64,000 nucleotides of DNA from Patiria pectinifera. Lineage: Eukaryota > Echinodermata > Asteroidea > Valvatida > Asterinidae. A program made the translations under genes and the position numbers. This document shows positions 41,260 through 53,286 of the stretch, in pieces (the stretch's first letter is position 1; each line of letters starts with the position of its first letter). Location: NCBI GenBank assembly GCA_029964075.1, contig CM057141.1, positions 6,076,001 through 6,140,000 on the forward strand. The letters are read 5' to 3'. The notes beneath the pieces were generated by a model. The model made no database searches and was not told the origin of the DNA. It saw only the letters and a list, made by a program, of their open reading frames with translations.

Positions 41260-41451
41260 CGGAAATGTTCTTATACTCGTACTCAGAATACAAGTACTAT
41301 TACTCGTACTTGGAAGTAAAAGTCCTCGTACTCAGAGACCTGTTCTTGAACTCGGAAGTACAAGTACTCGTACTCACACACATACTTGGTAACCTAAGTA
41401 CTTGGCAGTACTCGGTACTTGGGATTTCTCTACTACAACACTGCGCACAAA
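41260..41451. mobile_element. Truncated end of the GAGTAC hAT family
   Basis: An array of TACTCGTACT and CAAGTACT words ends in CTACTACAACACTG, the terminal sequence of the element at 31696-33407. No opposite end or target duplication is present. Confidence 0.65.
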
Positions 41452-41529
41452 CACACACGCAGAAGGACAAAGCAAAAACAGTACGTCTGTCAGGCTTTGA
41501 CAGCCCAGCACAAGAACTTTTAGTCTTAC

Positions 41530-41838
41530 CTATACAGATGACCCCAGCATCCTTACTATGGCTGCAGTCGTTAATTGTCCTGTAGGAACACTCCAACAGG
41601 CTATTCTCGCTTCCTGTACACTGTACTTCATCCATGGCTATCGGGACCGTTCCCTGGCCGAAATGCGCTGATAAGGGAGCCGATAACGCACCAGCGAAGC
41701 CTAGCTGACGACACACCACTTGGGCATCGTTCAGGCCCCATCCATCGTCACAGACGGTTCCCCAATCGCCATTGAGCAACACTTCCACTCGGCCCTCACG
41801 AATGCTGGTACCGCCGACTAGACGAATTAGGGTAGTTT
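41530..41838 (-). CDS. SRCR gene B, SRCR domain (41.7 kb)
   Basis: A phase 1-1 exon of 102 codons: TTLIRLVGGTSIREGR, VEVLLNGDWGTVCDDGWG, VVCRQLGFAGAL, FGQGTVPIAMDEVQC, SLLECSYRTINDCSHSKDAGVIC. Six cysteines. Acceptor CTTAAAACAG and donor ATAG|GTAAGA. It has no close duplicate in the window. Confidence 0.92.
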
Positions 41839-41923
41839 CTGTTTTAAGAATGACAGAAGGGAATTGGATTGAAAGAAGGCAGTGACGGTTATTAAAGAGG
41901 AAGCTTAAGAGATTACGGAAGCA

Positions 41924-42279
41924 TTAAAGGGACATAATACAAACTAAAACAAAAAAGAACTGTCATAATAATGACTTATATCTCATAATCATGACTTATA
42001 TCTCATAATTGTGACTTATTATTAAGTCATTATTATGACTTATATGTAATAATAATGACTTAGTATTAAGTTATGATTATGAGATATCCTAAGTCATAAT
42101 TACGACTTAATACTAAGTCATAGTTATAAAATATAAGTCATAATTATGAGATAATAAGTCATAATTATGACTTAATAATAAGTCATAATTATGAGATATA
42201 ACTTATAATTATGACTTAATAATAAGTCATAATTATGACTTATTATTTTTTTTAATTTTTTTTTATTATGTCCCTTTAA
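41924..42279. mobile_element. TTAA-flanked MITE filled by a palindromic AT satellite
   Basis: TTAA (41924-41927 and 42276-42279) flanks inverted ends AGGGACATAATA and TATTATGTCCCT. Nearly all of the interior consists of AATAAGTCATAATTATGACT-type units in both orientations, themselves palindromic. The TTAA target again suggests a piggyBac-type element. Confidence 0.8.
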
Positions 42280-42321
42280 CACTTCCGTAGAGATGAGACA
42301 GAATCTTGTGTACTTTATATA

Positions 42322-44500
42322 CAGAGATGAAACTGGCATATGAGAAAAATATCGGAAAATAGAACAAAAATATGTGTCTGAAATCTGGGCCGCACTATAC
42401 ACATGTACATGTACACACACGTTTGTTTATGGTGCAATCGAGCATTTTCTTTTGTTCCTCTTCCCTTTTCGTTTGTTTGTACTTTTTTCACAACAGCTCT
42501 TATTAGTTTTGTACACGTTTTCTAATCGAGGAGTCCTCGATTCGGTTTCTGTCCTCGATTCACAGATGATGTTGCATGTGTGTGTCCTCAATTTACACCA
42601 TAAACATTCGAAAGTGCCGATTTATCAGAAATTTGATTTTCAGCCAATATCTCGGCCAATGTTGCACATAACTACACCAGTAAGGTTAAGCCATGTTTTG
42701 AGGGTCAGGTATCATTCGAAGACCATTCACGAAGTAACTATGTCAGGCGCGGTTCTACGGGGGGGCTAGGGGGGACTGTAGCCCCCCAAAATTTTGTCTA
42801 GCCCCCCCAAAATAAATTCCGTAAAAAAAAAAATTGCATTAGCAAAAAGAAGGATTGTGATATACATGCGAACGGTCTCCCCCTAAATAGCCTAGAAATA
42901 GCCGTGACAAGGGTGCATTAGTTAATATAGTGTGAATGATTTTAGGAATTTATTGGCGCTCCCCATTGAAAATATGGCATGAGCCCCCATCCCATTGATT
43001 TTCGGAGGCCTAAGTGTCTGGAAAAAATAACCGGTCAACATTTCAGCACGCCTCCCTGAAAAAATTCTGGATCCACCGTGCTAGCCCCCCCAAAATATTG
43101 GTTCTAGAACCGCGCCTGAACTATGTGTGTCCTTGGCATAAAAATATGCAAATTCTAAAGTGCCGGTTTATCACAAATTTGACTTTCAGCAAATATTTTA
43201 TTCAGTTTCAGCCAATATTACAGTTTATTTTGAATATATGGTTTAAGATCAACTTTGATCATTACTGCTTATCAGAAACCCACCCGTCAACATTAGCTGC
43301 AATATTGGCCGAGATATTGGCTAAAAATCAAATTTCTGATAAATCGGCACTTTAAAATTTACATATTTTCCTGCCAAGGACAGAAATAGGCTTAGTTACA
43401 TCGTGAATGGTCTTCTAATGATACCTGACCCTCAAAACATGGCTTAACCTTACTGGTGTAGTTATGTGCAATATTGGCCGAGATATTGGCTTAAAAAATC
43501 AAATTTCTGATAAATCGCCACTTTAAAATTTACATATAGCCCCTGCAAAGGACACACAGAGTTACATCATGAATGGTCTTCTTATGATACCCGACCCTCA
43601 AAACATGGGTTTAGACACCTTTAATACTTGTGTATATATGTGCTATATTGGCCGAGATATGCCAAAAACATGATTTTCTGGAATATCAGCACTAATTTGC
43701 ATATTCCTATGCCACAGACACATGTGGTCACTTGCAGAATAGTTTTATTGTGATCCCTGACCTTGACAACATGGGACATTTTTTGAATTTTTTAACACAG
43801 CAAATAATTTACTACGCATTTTTTTTTTATCTAGAGACGTTGATTAGAAGTTGATTTCCGAGGGTGCACAATACCCCCTTCTTCCCACCCAACTATTCAA
43901 TGTGATTCAATCATGTCCATGATACAACGTACATGGCAAAAATCAGGCATAATTGTTTGTTTCTTCCAACAACTGCCAGCGGAATGTATCATTTATGCTC
44001 CCTTCACCAGCCTCAAGGTAATTATCGTGACTTTTAAACCAATGCATTTTGTACAACAAAATTTGAAACCTCCAAAAATCGCACGTTAGATTTTATCCAT
44101 TAGATCATTCATGTGGCCGGCTAACCATACCCGGCCGGCCATGTGCTACACCAGCATGGTAGAAACCCTCCATTTACGACTCGTGAAAGAGAATAAATCT
44201 ACACTCGTGATAGTTATTACGTGCCGTTTTCACCCACATTTTGATCAATTTTTCTTTGAAATGATAATTTAAATAAAATCACGTATTGTGGAAAAATCGT
44301 TACAAAATCAAATTTTGTGGAACAAATCATAAAGAAATTGGATACTTCGTTGGAAAAGTCAAAGACAATTTTCTGATTAAAGTAAAATAACGGGTTCCCT
44401 TGGCGTACATAAAAATATAACATCGTTCGTTATATGTTTCACATTGTATATGTGTTCATGAAGAGAAGGTTTTGTATCGGGCAAAGATTGATAAAAAGTG
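42322..44500. repeat. Large repeat block with inverted 'TATCTCGGCC' units, copy 1
   Basis: It starts CAGAGATGAAACTGGCATAT, like the element at 36114. It contains several units in opposing orientations with CCAATATCTCGGCCAATATT, AAAGTGCCGATTTATCAG and GGGTCAGGTATCATT, forming extended inverted repeats. The right part (43850-44500) matches 51300-51900 and 57420-58020. A hAT-like MITE is nested at 42744-43118. No exon is seen. Confidence 0.65.
42736..43126. mobile_element. hAT-like MITE with CAGGCGCGGTTCTA ends
   Basis: An exact 8-bp duplication AACTATGT (42736-42743 and 43119-43126) flanks a 375-bp element with ends CAGGCGCGGTTCTA and TAGAACCGCGCCTG. The interior has GCCCCCCCAAAAT runs near both ends. 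Confidence 0.88.
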
Positions 44501-44562
44501 CTGCAACGGTGAATAGTCCTTGCTTAGCGCTCATTCAAGTTATCATCATTTTCAGTACTAAC

Positions 44563-44871
44563 TTGCACAGACGACCCCGGCATCTTCGTTGTGATTGCAG
44601 TTGTTAGTGCTTGCTGACTCGCAGTCCTGCAACCGACTCTCCCGTCCTGTGCAACGTACGTCGTCTAAAGCTATCGGGACTGATCCGGCGCCAAAAGATG
44701 CCGAGCCGGGCGCTGAGATGGCACCATTATAGCCCAGCTGACAGCACACTACATTTGCATCGTTGATGTCCCATTCGTCGTCACAGACTGTTCCCCAAGC
44801 GCCGTCTATGTACACCTCAACCCTACCTTGAAAAGTGTCACCGCTGCCGACAAGACGTACACTGGAACTGG
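44563..44871 (-). CDS. SRCR gene B, A-type SRCR domain (44.7 kb)
   Basis: A phase 1-1 exon of 102 codons: [80 protein letters not shown]. It has a seventh cysteine where other copies have Arg (VVCC for VVCR). Donor GCAA|GTTAGT is the same unusual GTTAGT used by the other two A-type exons. It is the oldest-looking of the three A copies. Confidence 0.92.
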
Positions 44872-45551
44872 CTGGAATTGGAGAAGAAAAGTTGTTAAAA
44901 AAAAACACACTCACCTCTCACCTTTCAAACAAGCAATATCTGATTTTCATAGATTTTGGTGGATTCAGGAATAAAGAACCGTCTCTCTATTAGCAGAGAG
45001 ATGGTTCAGATTTAGCCCTGATTCATGTCCAACATGCTCGTATGTGTTCTACATAATCCCCAAGGAACGACACACTAAAGGGAGAAAAACAGATCCTTTC
45101 AGTCCTCGGTGTTGAGTCTTTTGTTGAAATTGGTCCTCTATCGTACGGTTATGTGCTCAGTCTATGGGAGAGTGTTATATTACATGTACAGGGACATTAG
45201 GGAAACACAAAGCATTGTCCTGGAGAGTATAGTAAAACACGACTGTATGTGAGCGGCGCTTGTGTATGATGTGTGTGGCAGGAATGTGCAATTGCGGAGG
45301 CGCATACATGTATGCTGTTACCCACATGCACAGTGGCGACTGGGCGTGGCCTAAAGAAATGTACTCAAGTATGTCTACGAGTACTACAACACTACTCTAA
45401 ACTGTCATGGAGAAACAATGAGTAATTTTTTCTAAAGTGAGCTACTTCAAAACGAAAACACAACATGAAATGTTTACTCGTCCTCGGCTAAGCACTTGCC
45501 AAGCTAATATATACCATCTTGCAAACATTGAATTCTGCATTGAGCTGCAAT
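44872..45551 (-). other. Tandem-block intron, copy next to the 44.7-kb exon
   Basis: The words AGTCCTCGGTGTTGAGTCTT and TGGGCGTGGCCTAAAGAAAT and a short hAT terminus (CTACGAGTACTACAACACT) recur at 52320-52980 and 58440-59130. The block is interrupted at its right by the LTR element. Confidence 0.7.
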
Positions 45552-46289
45552 CATGTGTAACCGTGAAAAATGACACACTTGGGGGAACTCGCACAAACTA
45601 AGACTCTATGGGGATTAACTAACCAAACTAAACTAAACTCGGGATCTTTGAAGGGAAAAGTCGCGAGGAAATTGAATTAATAGAGACCAGAGACGAATTC
45701 TAGATTTCGAACAAAAAAAAGGACCAAAAAGAATTTATTCACAAGAACCTTTAACCAAAAACAAGAAACTAAATGCAAAGAATAAAACCTAAAAGCCAAA
45801 GAATAAAACCAAAAAACCAAGAAATTGAGACTTAACCCTAAAATCTAAAACCAACACAGTGTGAATAGTGGATCTTTCAAAGAACACTCAAGCAGGAATA
45901 AAATCAAAGCAAATGACTCGGCAACAGACTAACTTCAAGCAGAACAGGCACTCCAGTTAGGAGGAAAATATATGCATGTATGTCTAGTGTCTGCTGGTCT
46001 GTTGGCTGAACAGAAGTGTGACTTGACCATGTGGTAGCTTTTATAGGGGGAACATGTGGGCTTAAATAAACAAACAGGGGGTCACACTACCAACAAAGGG
46101 GGGGGGGACATCTAAACTTCAACTAAAATGATCTTCTTTTCTAAGGGGAGCTACTCCTATTTACTACACTATGAAAATACACAAGGAAAACTTGGCCCTG
46201 CCACACTCACGCCATCTTTAAAATGTTGGCTCCTGACAACACAAAAAAATACATACAAAATACTCCTAATTTATATACAAAATCATTTA

Positions 46290-46823
46290 CTATTGAAATC
46301 GAACTGATGATCTGATGACACGCCTTGGTCTGGTGAAGATTTCCACGGATTCGTCAGAGCTTGAGAGAGAGCCGTCATCATCCGAATGGGAGTCTGGAGA
46401 TATAACTGGGAACTGAGGTGGAGGAGCGGCTGGGGAAGGTACATCTTGGGACTCATGTGAAGGGGGAGCTTTGGTTGTCATCTCCTGCTGCTTCACTTTC
46501 TTCAGGTGTTGCCTCATGTATTGCATGGTGTCGTTGTGCTGGCTGGGCCAAAAGTATCGACCCCTCACTTGTTTCAGGACATGGCCATATCCTCCTGTCT
46601 CCATGCTGTTATGCAAACTGCACAGTACTTTGTCCCTTAAACTGCGGGGTAGTACTGGTACCAGTACAGAATTTCCCTTGCCTTCTCCTCTTCTGTACAA
46701 AAGTAAGCCACCTCCCACATCCAGGCGATCCCAGACATTCAGTAGTCGTTGTACCGATTTAGGTTGACATGCCTTTGTACTCTGGCTGATCCTCATAGGA
46801 TTTGACAGTTTAAGTTCCACCAC
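46290..46823 (-). pseudogene. Integrase zinc-binding fragment of the LTR element
   Basis: The frame contains LRDKVLCSLHNSMETGGYGH and a GRYFWPSQ stretch, resembling the HHCC zinc-binding region of gypsy integrases (GHLG and FYWP motifs). An acidic, Ser-rich tail ends RRVIRSSVRFQ. The integrase core with its catalytic acids is absent, so this is an internal deletion product. It reads directly after the gag-like frame. Confidence 0.65.
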
Positions 46824-46877
46824 TTTCCTGATGGCAGGATCTTGTTGCTGTCCTTGGCGCAGACGGTGACTGTGGCT

Positions 46878-47303
46878 TCATCGGATGCCTCCAATACCCT
46901 GGCTTGACTGACCACTGGTAGGGGCAACGGTGGGGACTACTGGTTGTCTTCGACGGGGGACACGAGGGGCTTCTTTTGGACTCTTGGGCTCTGGTTCATC
47001 GATGGGGACTGGGGTTACAGGGGCATCTTTGGCTGACTTCGTTTGATGTAGGGCAGACTCTAGGCTCTGGATGTACAGATGTTGTCTTTGCTGTTCTCCA
47101 ACAACTCGCGAGATGACAGCCTTCAACATGTCCATTTGTTGAAACTGTTGAAGGATGACTTGTTGCATTTGAGCTTGATGCTGCAGCAGCTCCAGGATCT
47201 GCAACTGCGGCTCAACTACTGGCGCTGGGCTAACTCGGTCAGAGCTGGTGGGCAGTGGGTCAAATCCACACAGCTGAAGGGGAGTCAGGACGTCAGCTGC
47301 CAT
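46878..47303 (-). CDS. Gag-like N-terminal frame of the LTR element
   Basis: 141 codons beginning MAADVLTPLQLCGF, with a glutamine-rich helical stretch (HQAQMQQVILQQFQQMD) likely to form a coiled coil and a proline-rich basic end (KEAPRVPRRRQPVVPT). No zinc knuckle is left. It starts about 180 bases inside the 5' LTR on the coding strand, where gag is expected. Confidence 0.5.
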   Translation of the reverse strand: MAADVLTPLQLCGFDPLPTSSDRVSPAPVVEPQLQILELLQHQAQMQQVILQQFQQMDMLKAVISRVVGEQQRQHLYIQSLESALHQTKSAKDAPVTPVPIDEPEPKSPKEAPRVPRRRQPVVPTVAPTSGQSSQGIGGIR

Positions 47304-48134
47304 TGTGAACTCCTTGGCTCCACTAAAACAGCACTGTGTTGGTTTTGACTAACTAATATAAGACCGCCAATGACCAAAAAAAAAACCTTTGAAAAAATGC
47401 CTAGTCCCTATTAAAACAATTCCTGGCTAAGTTCTAAAAACATATTCCCTACCCGGATCTTCCACCAAAAATAGTAAAAAAATGTAACCGTGAAAAATGA
47501 CACACTTGGGGGAACTCGCACAAACTAAGACTCTATGGGGATTAACTAACCAAACTAAACTAAACTCGGGATCTTTGAAGGGAAAAGTCGCGAGGAAATT
47601 GAATTAATAGAGACCAGAGACGAATTCTAGATTTCGAACAAAAAAAGGACCAAAAAGAATTTATTCACAAGAACCTTTAACCAAAAACCAGAAACTAAAA
47701 GCAAAGAATAAAACCTAAAAACCAAAGAATAAAACCAAAAAACCAAGAAATTGAGACTTAACCCTAAAATCTAAAACCAACACAGTGTGAATAGTGGATC
47801 TTTCAAAGAACACTCAAGCAGGAATAAAATCAAAGCAAATGACTCGGCAACAGACTAACTTTAGCAGAACAGGCACTCCAGTTAGGAGGAAAATATATGC
47901 ATGTATGTCTATTGTCTGCTGGTCTGTTGGCTGAACTGAAGTGTGACTTGACCATGTGGCAGCTTTCATAGGGGGAACATGTGGGCTTAAATAAACAAAC
48001 AGGGGGTCACACTACCAACAAAGGGGGGGGGGACATCTAAACTTCAACTAAAATGATTTTCTTTTCTAAGGGGAGCTACTCCTATTTACTACACTATGAA
48101 AATACACAAGGAAAACTTGGCCCTGCCACACATG

Positions 48135-48442
48135 GTATACAGTATATGTGTTAAGTCTTATTTCAAATTCAATATATTGAAACAAGTCAAATTATATTGT
48201 GTACAATACACTTTGAACAAAACTATTCTAACGTAAGTATCGCATGTGAACAATCAAGTTAGATACTCAATCTCCCTGCAGGTCTGTAAACAAAATCACA
48301 AGAAAGTTTTTTTAACAATGTAACTCTTGAAGAACATTCTATGCAAAGAAAGGACAAAACAACAGGAATAGTCTTATCTCGATCCCCCCCCCACCCCACC
48401 CCAACCCCTTAAAAAAAAGTAAAAAAGAAGTTTGAAATTTAC
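48135..48442 (-). other. Tandem-block intron left of the B-type exon
   Basis: TATATTGAAACAAGTC, CTAACGTAAGTATCGC and a C-run near 48385 recur at 52990-53286 and, up to the DIRS junction, at 59160-59330. Confidence 0.7.
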
Positions 48443-48772
48443 ATGACAGAGTGGGCCTGGGTGCTGAGCAGACCACACCAGCGTCTCCAGTGTGTCTGCA
48501 ATTGTTGTCGGTCGACAACGGACAAAGGTGTAACATGCTTTCATCACCCCGACATTTGACGTCGTCGTACTTGATGGGTCCGCTGCCCTGTCCAAAGTAC
48601 GCAAAAGAACGAGCGTAGAGGGCATTTCCATAGCCCAGCTGTCGACACACTACCATGGCATCTGACAGATCCCAGTAGTCATCGCAAACTGTTCCCCACG
48701 ATCCGTCGACGTACACCTCCACTCGGCCCTCCAGATAGCTACTACCGTCAACGAGACGTATGGGGAATTCCA
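48443..48772 (-). CDS. SRCR gene B, B-type SRCR domain (48.6 kb)
   Basis: A phase 1-1 exon of 109 codons: [80 protein letters not shown], then linker SAPRPTLS. Six cysteines. Acceptor AATACTAG and donor TCAT|GTAAAT. It pairs with the 44.7-kb A-type exon as one duplicated cassette. Confidence 0.93.
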
Positions 48773-49560
48773 CTAGTATTTAAAAACAAAACAATCAAAT
48801 TTAACATGTTAATTCATGTTTAAAATAAGGATCAATCGGAACAGTATGACCCAGGCAACTGTATGACATTGGGGCCTTTTCGGTTTAAAATGCTTAATGG
48901 TAATTCATACACTAAGACAGTTAACCCTTTCCTATTGTTCGAGAGCCTGTCACATGGCCGGTTTAAAACGGTTGATAAAGACCACCTGGCTGGTCTTAAC
49001 CATTCCGGTGTCAAATGAAATTTGGGCTCTCATGAAATCTGGTGCCTTTTACCATTTTATTGGTTAAACGTTCACTGTCCTCATGAAGGCATGCGCAATA
49101 CTACCAGTGAGTCAGTATTTCATTGTCCTATTATTCACACCACACCGGCACACAGCTACATTCCACACCACACCGCGCAGTACGCATGACACGCATGCCA
49201 AATCTCATGTAAGGATTTTTTTATGACTATTTGCAACAGGGCCATACTATAATATAGCTAGACGGGGGTGTTTCGAAAAACAAGAAGTCAATATGTTGAA
49301 CAAAATCGTTGGAAACATATAATTTTTGACTTCATGCACACTTTCTGGACATCGCCTCCTGTAAATTTTACAATGAGAAAAATGCTCAGTGTTTTCATAA
49401 AAAATTTACAAGCCTGAATTACAGTGAGAGACTGAGAGTAATGGACTAATCAACAAAAAAGTTAACTTCTTACTTGAGAACGTCGAGGAAAAAGTCCGAA
49501 AGACAAGGGCACCATTCATGTAGTTTAGTGGGAAGAAGGGGGTACACCCTTGGAAATCAA
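48773..49560 (-). repeat. Duplicated intron with dispersed repeat
   Basis: Contains the TTATTGGTTAAACGTTCAC and GGCATGCGCAATACTACCAG words of the repeat first seen at 13205. The whole stretch is matched by 53640-53940 joined to 54907-55690. Confidence 0.7.
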
Positions 49561-51975
49561 ATTTTGATTGACGTCTTTAGATCGGAAAAAATGCGTAGAA
49601 AACGATTTGCTATATTAAAATTTTAAAAAATGTCCTATGTTTTGTTCTGATGCAAATTAGTGCCGCCATTACCCAAAAATCTATTTTTTACTATATCTCA
49701 GCAAATATTGCAGATAAAACTGAACGAATTACGTGTCTAAACCCATGTTTTCAAGGTCAGAGATCACAATAAAACTATTCTGGAAGTGACCATTTTCAAG
49801 AATGGGCGCTCATTCTTAAGAATGCGCGCTCATTTTCGAGAATGCGTGATTTTCAAGAATGGGCACAACATCCTCACGAACGCATGCGCAATACTACCAG
49901 TGAGTCAGTATTTCATTGTCCTATTATTCACACCACACCGGCACACAGCTACATTCCACACCACACCGCGCAGTACGACGCGTGACATGCATGCCAAATC
50001 TCATGAAAGGATTTTTTTATGACTATGTTTTGTTCTGATGCAAATTAGTGCCGCCATTACCCAAAAATCTATTTTTTACTATATCTCAGCAACTATTGCA
50101 GATAAAACCGAACGAATTACGTGTCTAAACCCATGTTTTCAAGGTCAGAGATCACAAAACTATTCTGGAAGTGACCACATGTGTTTGTTGCATAGGAATA
50201 TGCAAATTAGTGCCGTTAATAACAGAATATCATGTTTTTGGCATATCTTGGCACATATAGCACATAACTACATAAGTAAGGTGTCTAAACCCACGTTTTG
50301 AGGGTCAGGTATCATTAGAAGATTCACAAAGTAACTATGTGTGTCCAAGCCAGGTAAATATGTACATTCTAAAGTGCCCGGTTTATCAGAAGTTTGATTT
50401 TTAGTCAATATCTCGGCCAATATTGCACATAACTACACAAGTAAGGTGTTTAAACCTATGTTTTGAAAGTCAGGTATCATTACAATCTATGTGTGTCCTT
50501 GGCATGTAAATACATAAATTCTAAAGTGCCGATTATCAGAAATTTGATTTTCAGCCAATATCTTATTCACTTTCAGCCAATATTACAGTTTATTTTGAGT
50601 ATGATGGCATAAAAGATCAACTTTGATCATTACTGCTTATCAGAAACCCATCTGTCAACATTAGCTGCAATATTGGCTGAGATATTAGCTAAAAATCAAA
50701 TTTATGATAAATCGGCACTTTAGAATTTACATATTTACCTGTCAAGGACACACATAGTTACTTGGTGAATGGTCTTCTAATGATACCTGACCCTCAAAAC
50801 ATGGCTTAAGACACCTTACTTGTGTAGTAATGTGCTATACTGTCTGAGATATTGGCCAAAAATCAAATTTCTGATAATCGGCACTTTAGAATTTACATAT
50901 TTACCTGCCAAAGACACACATAGTTACATCGTGAATGGTCTCCTAATGATATCTGACCCTCAAAACATGGCTTTAGACACCTGGTACTTGTGTAGTAATG
51001 TGCTATACTGGCCGAGATTGATATGCCAAAAACATGATTTTCTGGTATAGCGGCATTAATTTGCATATTCCCATGCCACAGATACATGTGGTCACTTCCA
51101 GAATAGTTTTATTGTGATCTCTGACCTTGAAAACATGGGTTTAGACACTTAATTCATTCAGTTATCTGCAATTTTGGCTGTGATATAGTGAAAAATACAT
51201 GTTTCGATAGTGGCGGCACTAATTTGCATAAAAACAATACGTAGGACATTTTTTTGAATTTTTAACACAGCAAATCATTTTCTACACATTTCTTTTTATC
51301 TATAGACGTTGATTAGAAGTTGATTTCCGAGGGTGCACAATACCCCCCTCTTCAACTAATGTGATTCATTCATGTCCATGATACAACCAAAGTCCATTAA
51401 CGTACATGGGAAAAATCAGGCATATTTGTTTTTTTCTTCCAACAACTGCCAGCGAAATGTATCATTTATGCTCCCTTCACCTGCCTCAAGGTAATTATCG
51501 TGACTTTTAAACCAATGCATTTTGTAAAACTAAATTTAAAACCTCCGAAAATCGCACATGTTGAATTTTATCCATTGGATCGTTCATGTGGCTGGCTATC
51601 CATACCCGGCCAGCCATGTGCTAGTGGGCAGCTGGGTAGAAACCCTCCATTAATGACTGGTGAAAGAGATTAAATCTACACTCGTGATTTTAATTCAAAT
51701 CACGTATTGTGGAAAAATTGTTACAAAATCAAATTTTGTGGGACAAACCATAAGAAAATTTGACACTTCGTTGGAAACGTCAAAAAGTTGGTTTTCCAAT
51801 TAAAATCGAAAAACGGATCCCTTGGCATACATAAAAATATTACATCGTTTGTTACATGTTTCACATTGTAGATGTGTTCATGAAGAGAAAGTTTTGTATC
51901 AGGAAAACATAGATGAAAAGAATGGCAACAGTGAATACCCTCGCTTAGCGCTCATTCAAGTTATCATTCTCATTA
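49561..51975. repeat. Large repeat block, copy 2 (about 6.1 kb from copy 3)
   Basis: It carries the same inverted TATCTCGGCC units as the 42.3-kb block. It is nearly identical to 55690-58094 at a steady offset of about 6115-6118 bases; I saw only about nine substitutions over roughly 2 kb. A segment of about 150 bp is directly repeated inside it (49638-49790 and 50033-50175). No exon is present. Confidence 0.85.
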
Positions 51976-51980
51976 CTAAC

Positions 51981-52292
51981 TTGCACAGACGACCCCAGCA
52001 TCCTCGTAGTACTTGCAATCATTAGTGCTAATTGCTGACTCGCAGTCCTGCAACCGACTCTCCCGTCCTGTACAACGTACATAGTCTAAAGCTATCCGGA
52101 CTGATCTGATGCCAAAAGACCTGGAGCCAGTCGCTGACATGGCACCGATGTAGCCCAGCTGACGGCACACTACACGTGCATCGTTGATGTCCCATTGGTT
52201 GTCACAGACTGTTCCCCAAGCGCCGTCTACGAAAACCTCCACTCTACCTTGAAAAGTGTCATCGCTGCCGACAAGACGTATACTGGAATTGG
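51981..52292 (-). CDS. SRCR gene B, A-type SRCR domain (52.1 kb)
   Basis: A phase 1-1 exon of 103 codons: [81 protein letters not shown]. The FGxGS loop has changed to FGIRS. Six cysteines. It differs from the 58.2-kb copy at about ten residues although the adjoining intron is almost unchanged. Confidence 0.93.
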
Positions 52293-53286
52293 CTAGAATT
52301 GGAGAAGAAAGGTTGTAAAAAAAACACACACTCACCTCTCACCTTTTAAAATAGCAATGTCTGATTTTCATAGATTTTGGTGGAATCAGGAATAACGAAC
52401 TGTCTCTCTGTTAGCAGTAGTTTTGACGTCCCAATAACCCCACACCCCTTCTCCAATTTGTTCAGATATAGCCCTGATTCATGTCCAACATGCTTGTATG
52501 TGTTCTACATAACCCCCGAGGAACGACACAAAAAGGAGAACAACAGATCCTTTCAGTCCTCGGTGTTGAGTCTTTTGTTGAAATGGTCCTCTATCATACA
52601 GTTATGTGCTTATAGTCTATGGGAGAGTGTTATATAACAGGAACAAAGGGAAACACAGCATCGTCCTGGAGAGTATAGTAAAACACGAATGTTTGTGAGC
52701 GGCACTTGTGTATGATGTGTGTGGCAGGAATGTGCAGTGTGACATTGAAAAGATGCATACTTGACTGGGCGTGGCCTAAAGAAATGTACTCAAGTATGTC
52801 TACGAGTACTACAACACTACTCTAAACTGTCATGGAGAAACAATGAGTAATTTTTAAGTGAGCTACTTCAAAACGAAGACACTACATGAAATGTTTACTC
52901 GACCTCGGCCTCGACTTTAGCACTTGCCGAGCTTATATACCATCTTGCAAACATTGAATTCTGCATTGAGCTGCAATCATGGTATACAGTTTATGTATTA
53001 AGTCTTATTTCAAATTCAATATATTGAAACAAGTCAAATTATATTGTGTACAATACACTTTGAACAAAACTATTCTAACGTAAGTATCGCATGTGAACAA
53101 TCAAGTTAGATACTCTATCTCCCTGCGGGTCTGTAAACAAAATCACTAGAAAGTTTTTTTAACAATGTAACTCTTGAAGAACATTCTTTGCAAAGAAAGG
53201 TCAAAACAACAGGAATAGTCTTATCTCGATCCCCCCCCCCCCATCCCAACCCCTTAAAAAAATTTAAAAAGAAATTTGAAATTTAC
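52293..53286 (-). other. Tandem-block intron with an empty LTR-element site
   Basis: Homologous to 44872-45551 plus 48135-48442, but with an uninterrupted GCAATCATGGTATACAG near 52974, which shows the target before LTR-element insertion. It contains a C-run near 53231. Confidence 0.75.

Larger units (their letters stand above)
45552..48134 (-). mobile_element. Ty3/gypsy-like LTR retrotransposon, internally deleted
   Basis: Two nearly identical LTRs (45556-46205 and 47483-48130, about 650 bp) are flanked by CATG (45552-45555 and 48131-48134), a 4-bp target duplication. The empty site (GCAATCATGGTATACAG) is preserved at about 52970 and 59120. Coding strand is minus: LTRs read TGTGGCAGGG to CGGTTACA, and TGGTGGAAGATCCGGG, 13 bases inside, is a likely primer-binding site. 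Only a gag-like start and an integrase fragment remain between the LTRs. Few LTR differences are visible, so the insertion is recent. Confidence 0.9.

Noticed and set aside
49786-51050. Short open frames conserved between the 49-51-kb and 55-57-kb blocks
   Set aside because: They are identical because the blocks are recent duplicates; composition and lack of splice context argue against coding.
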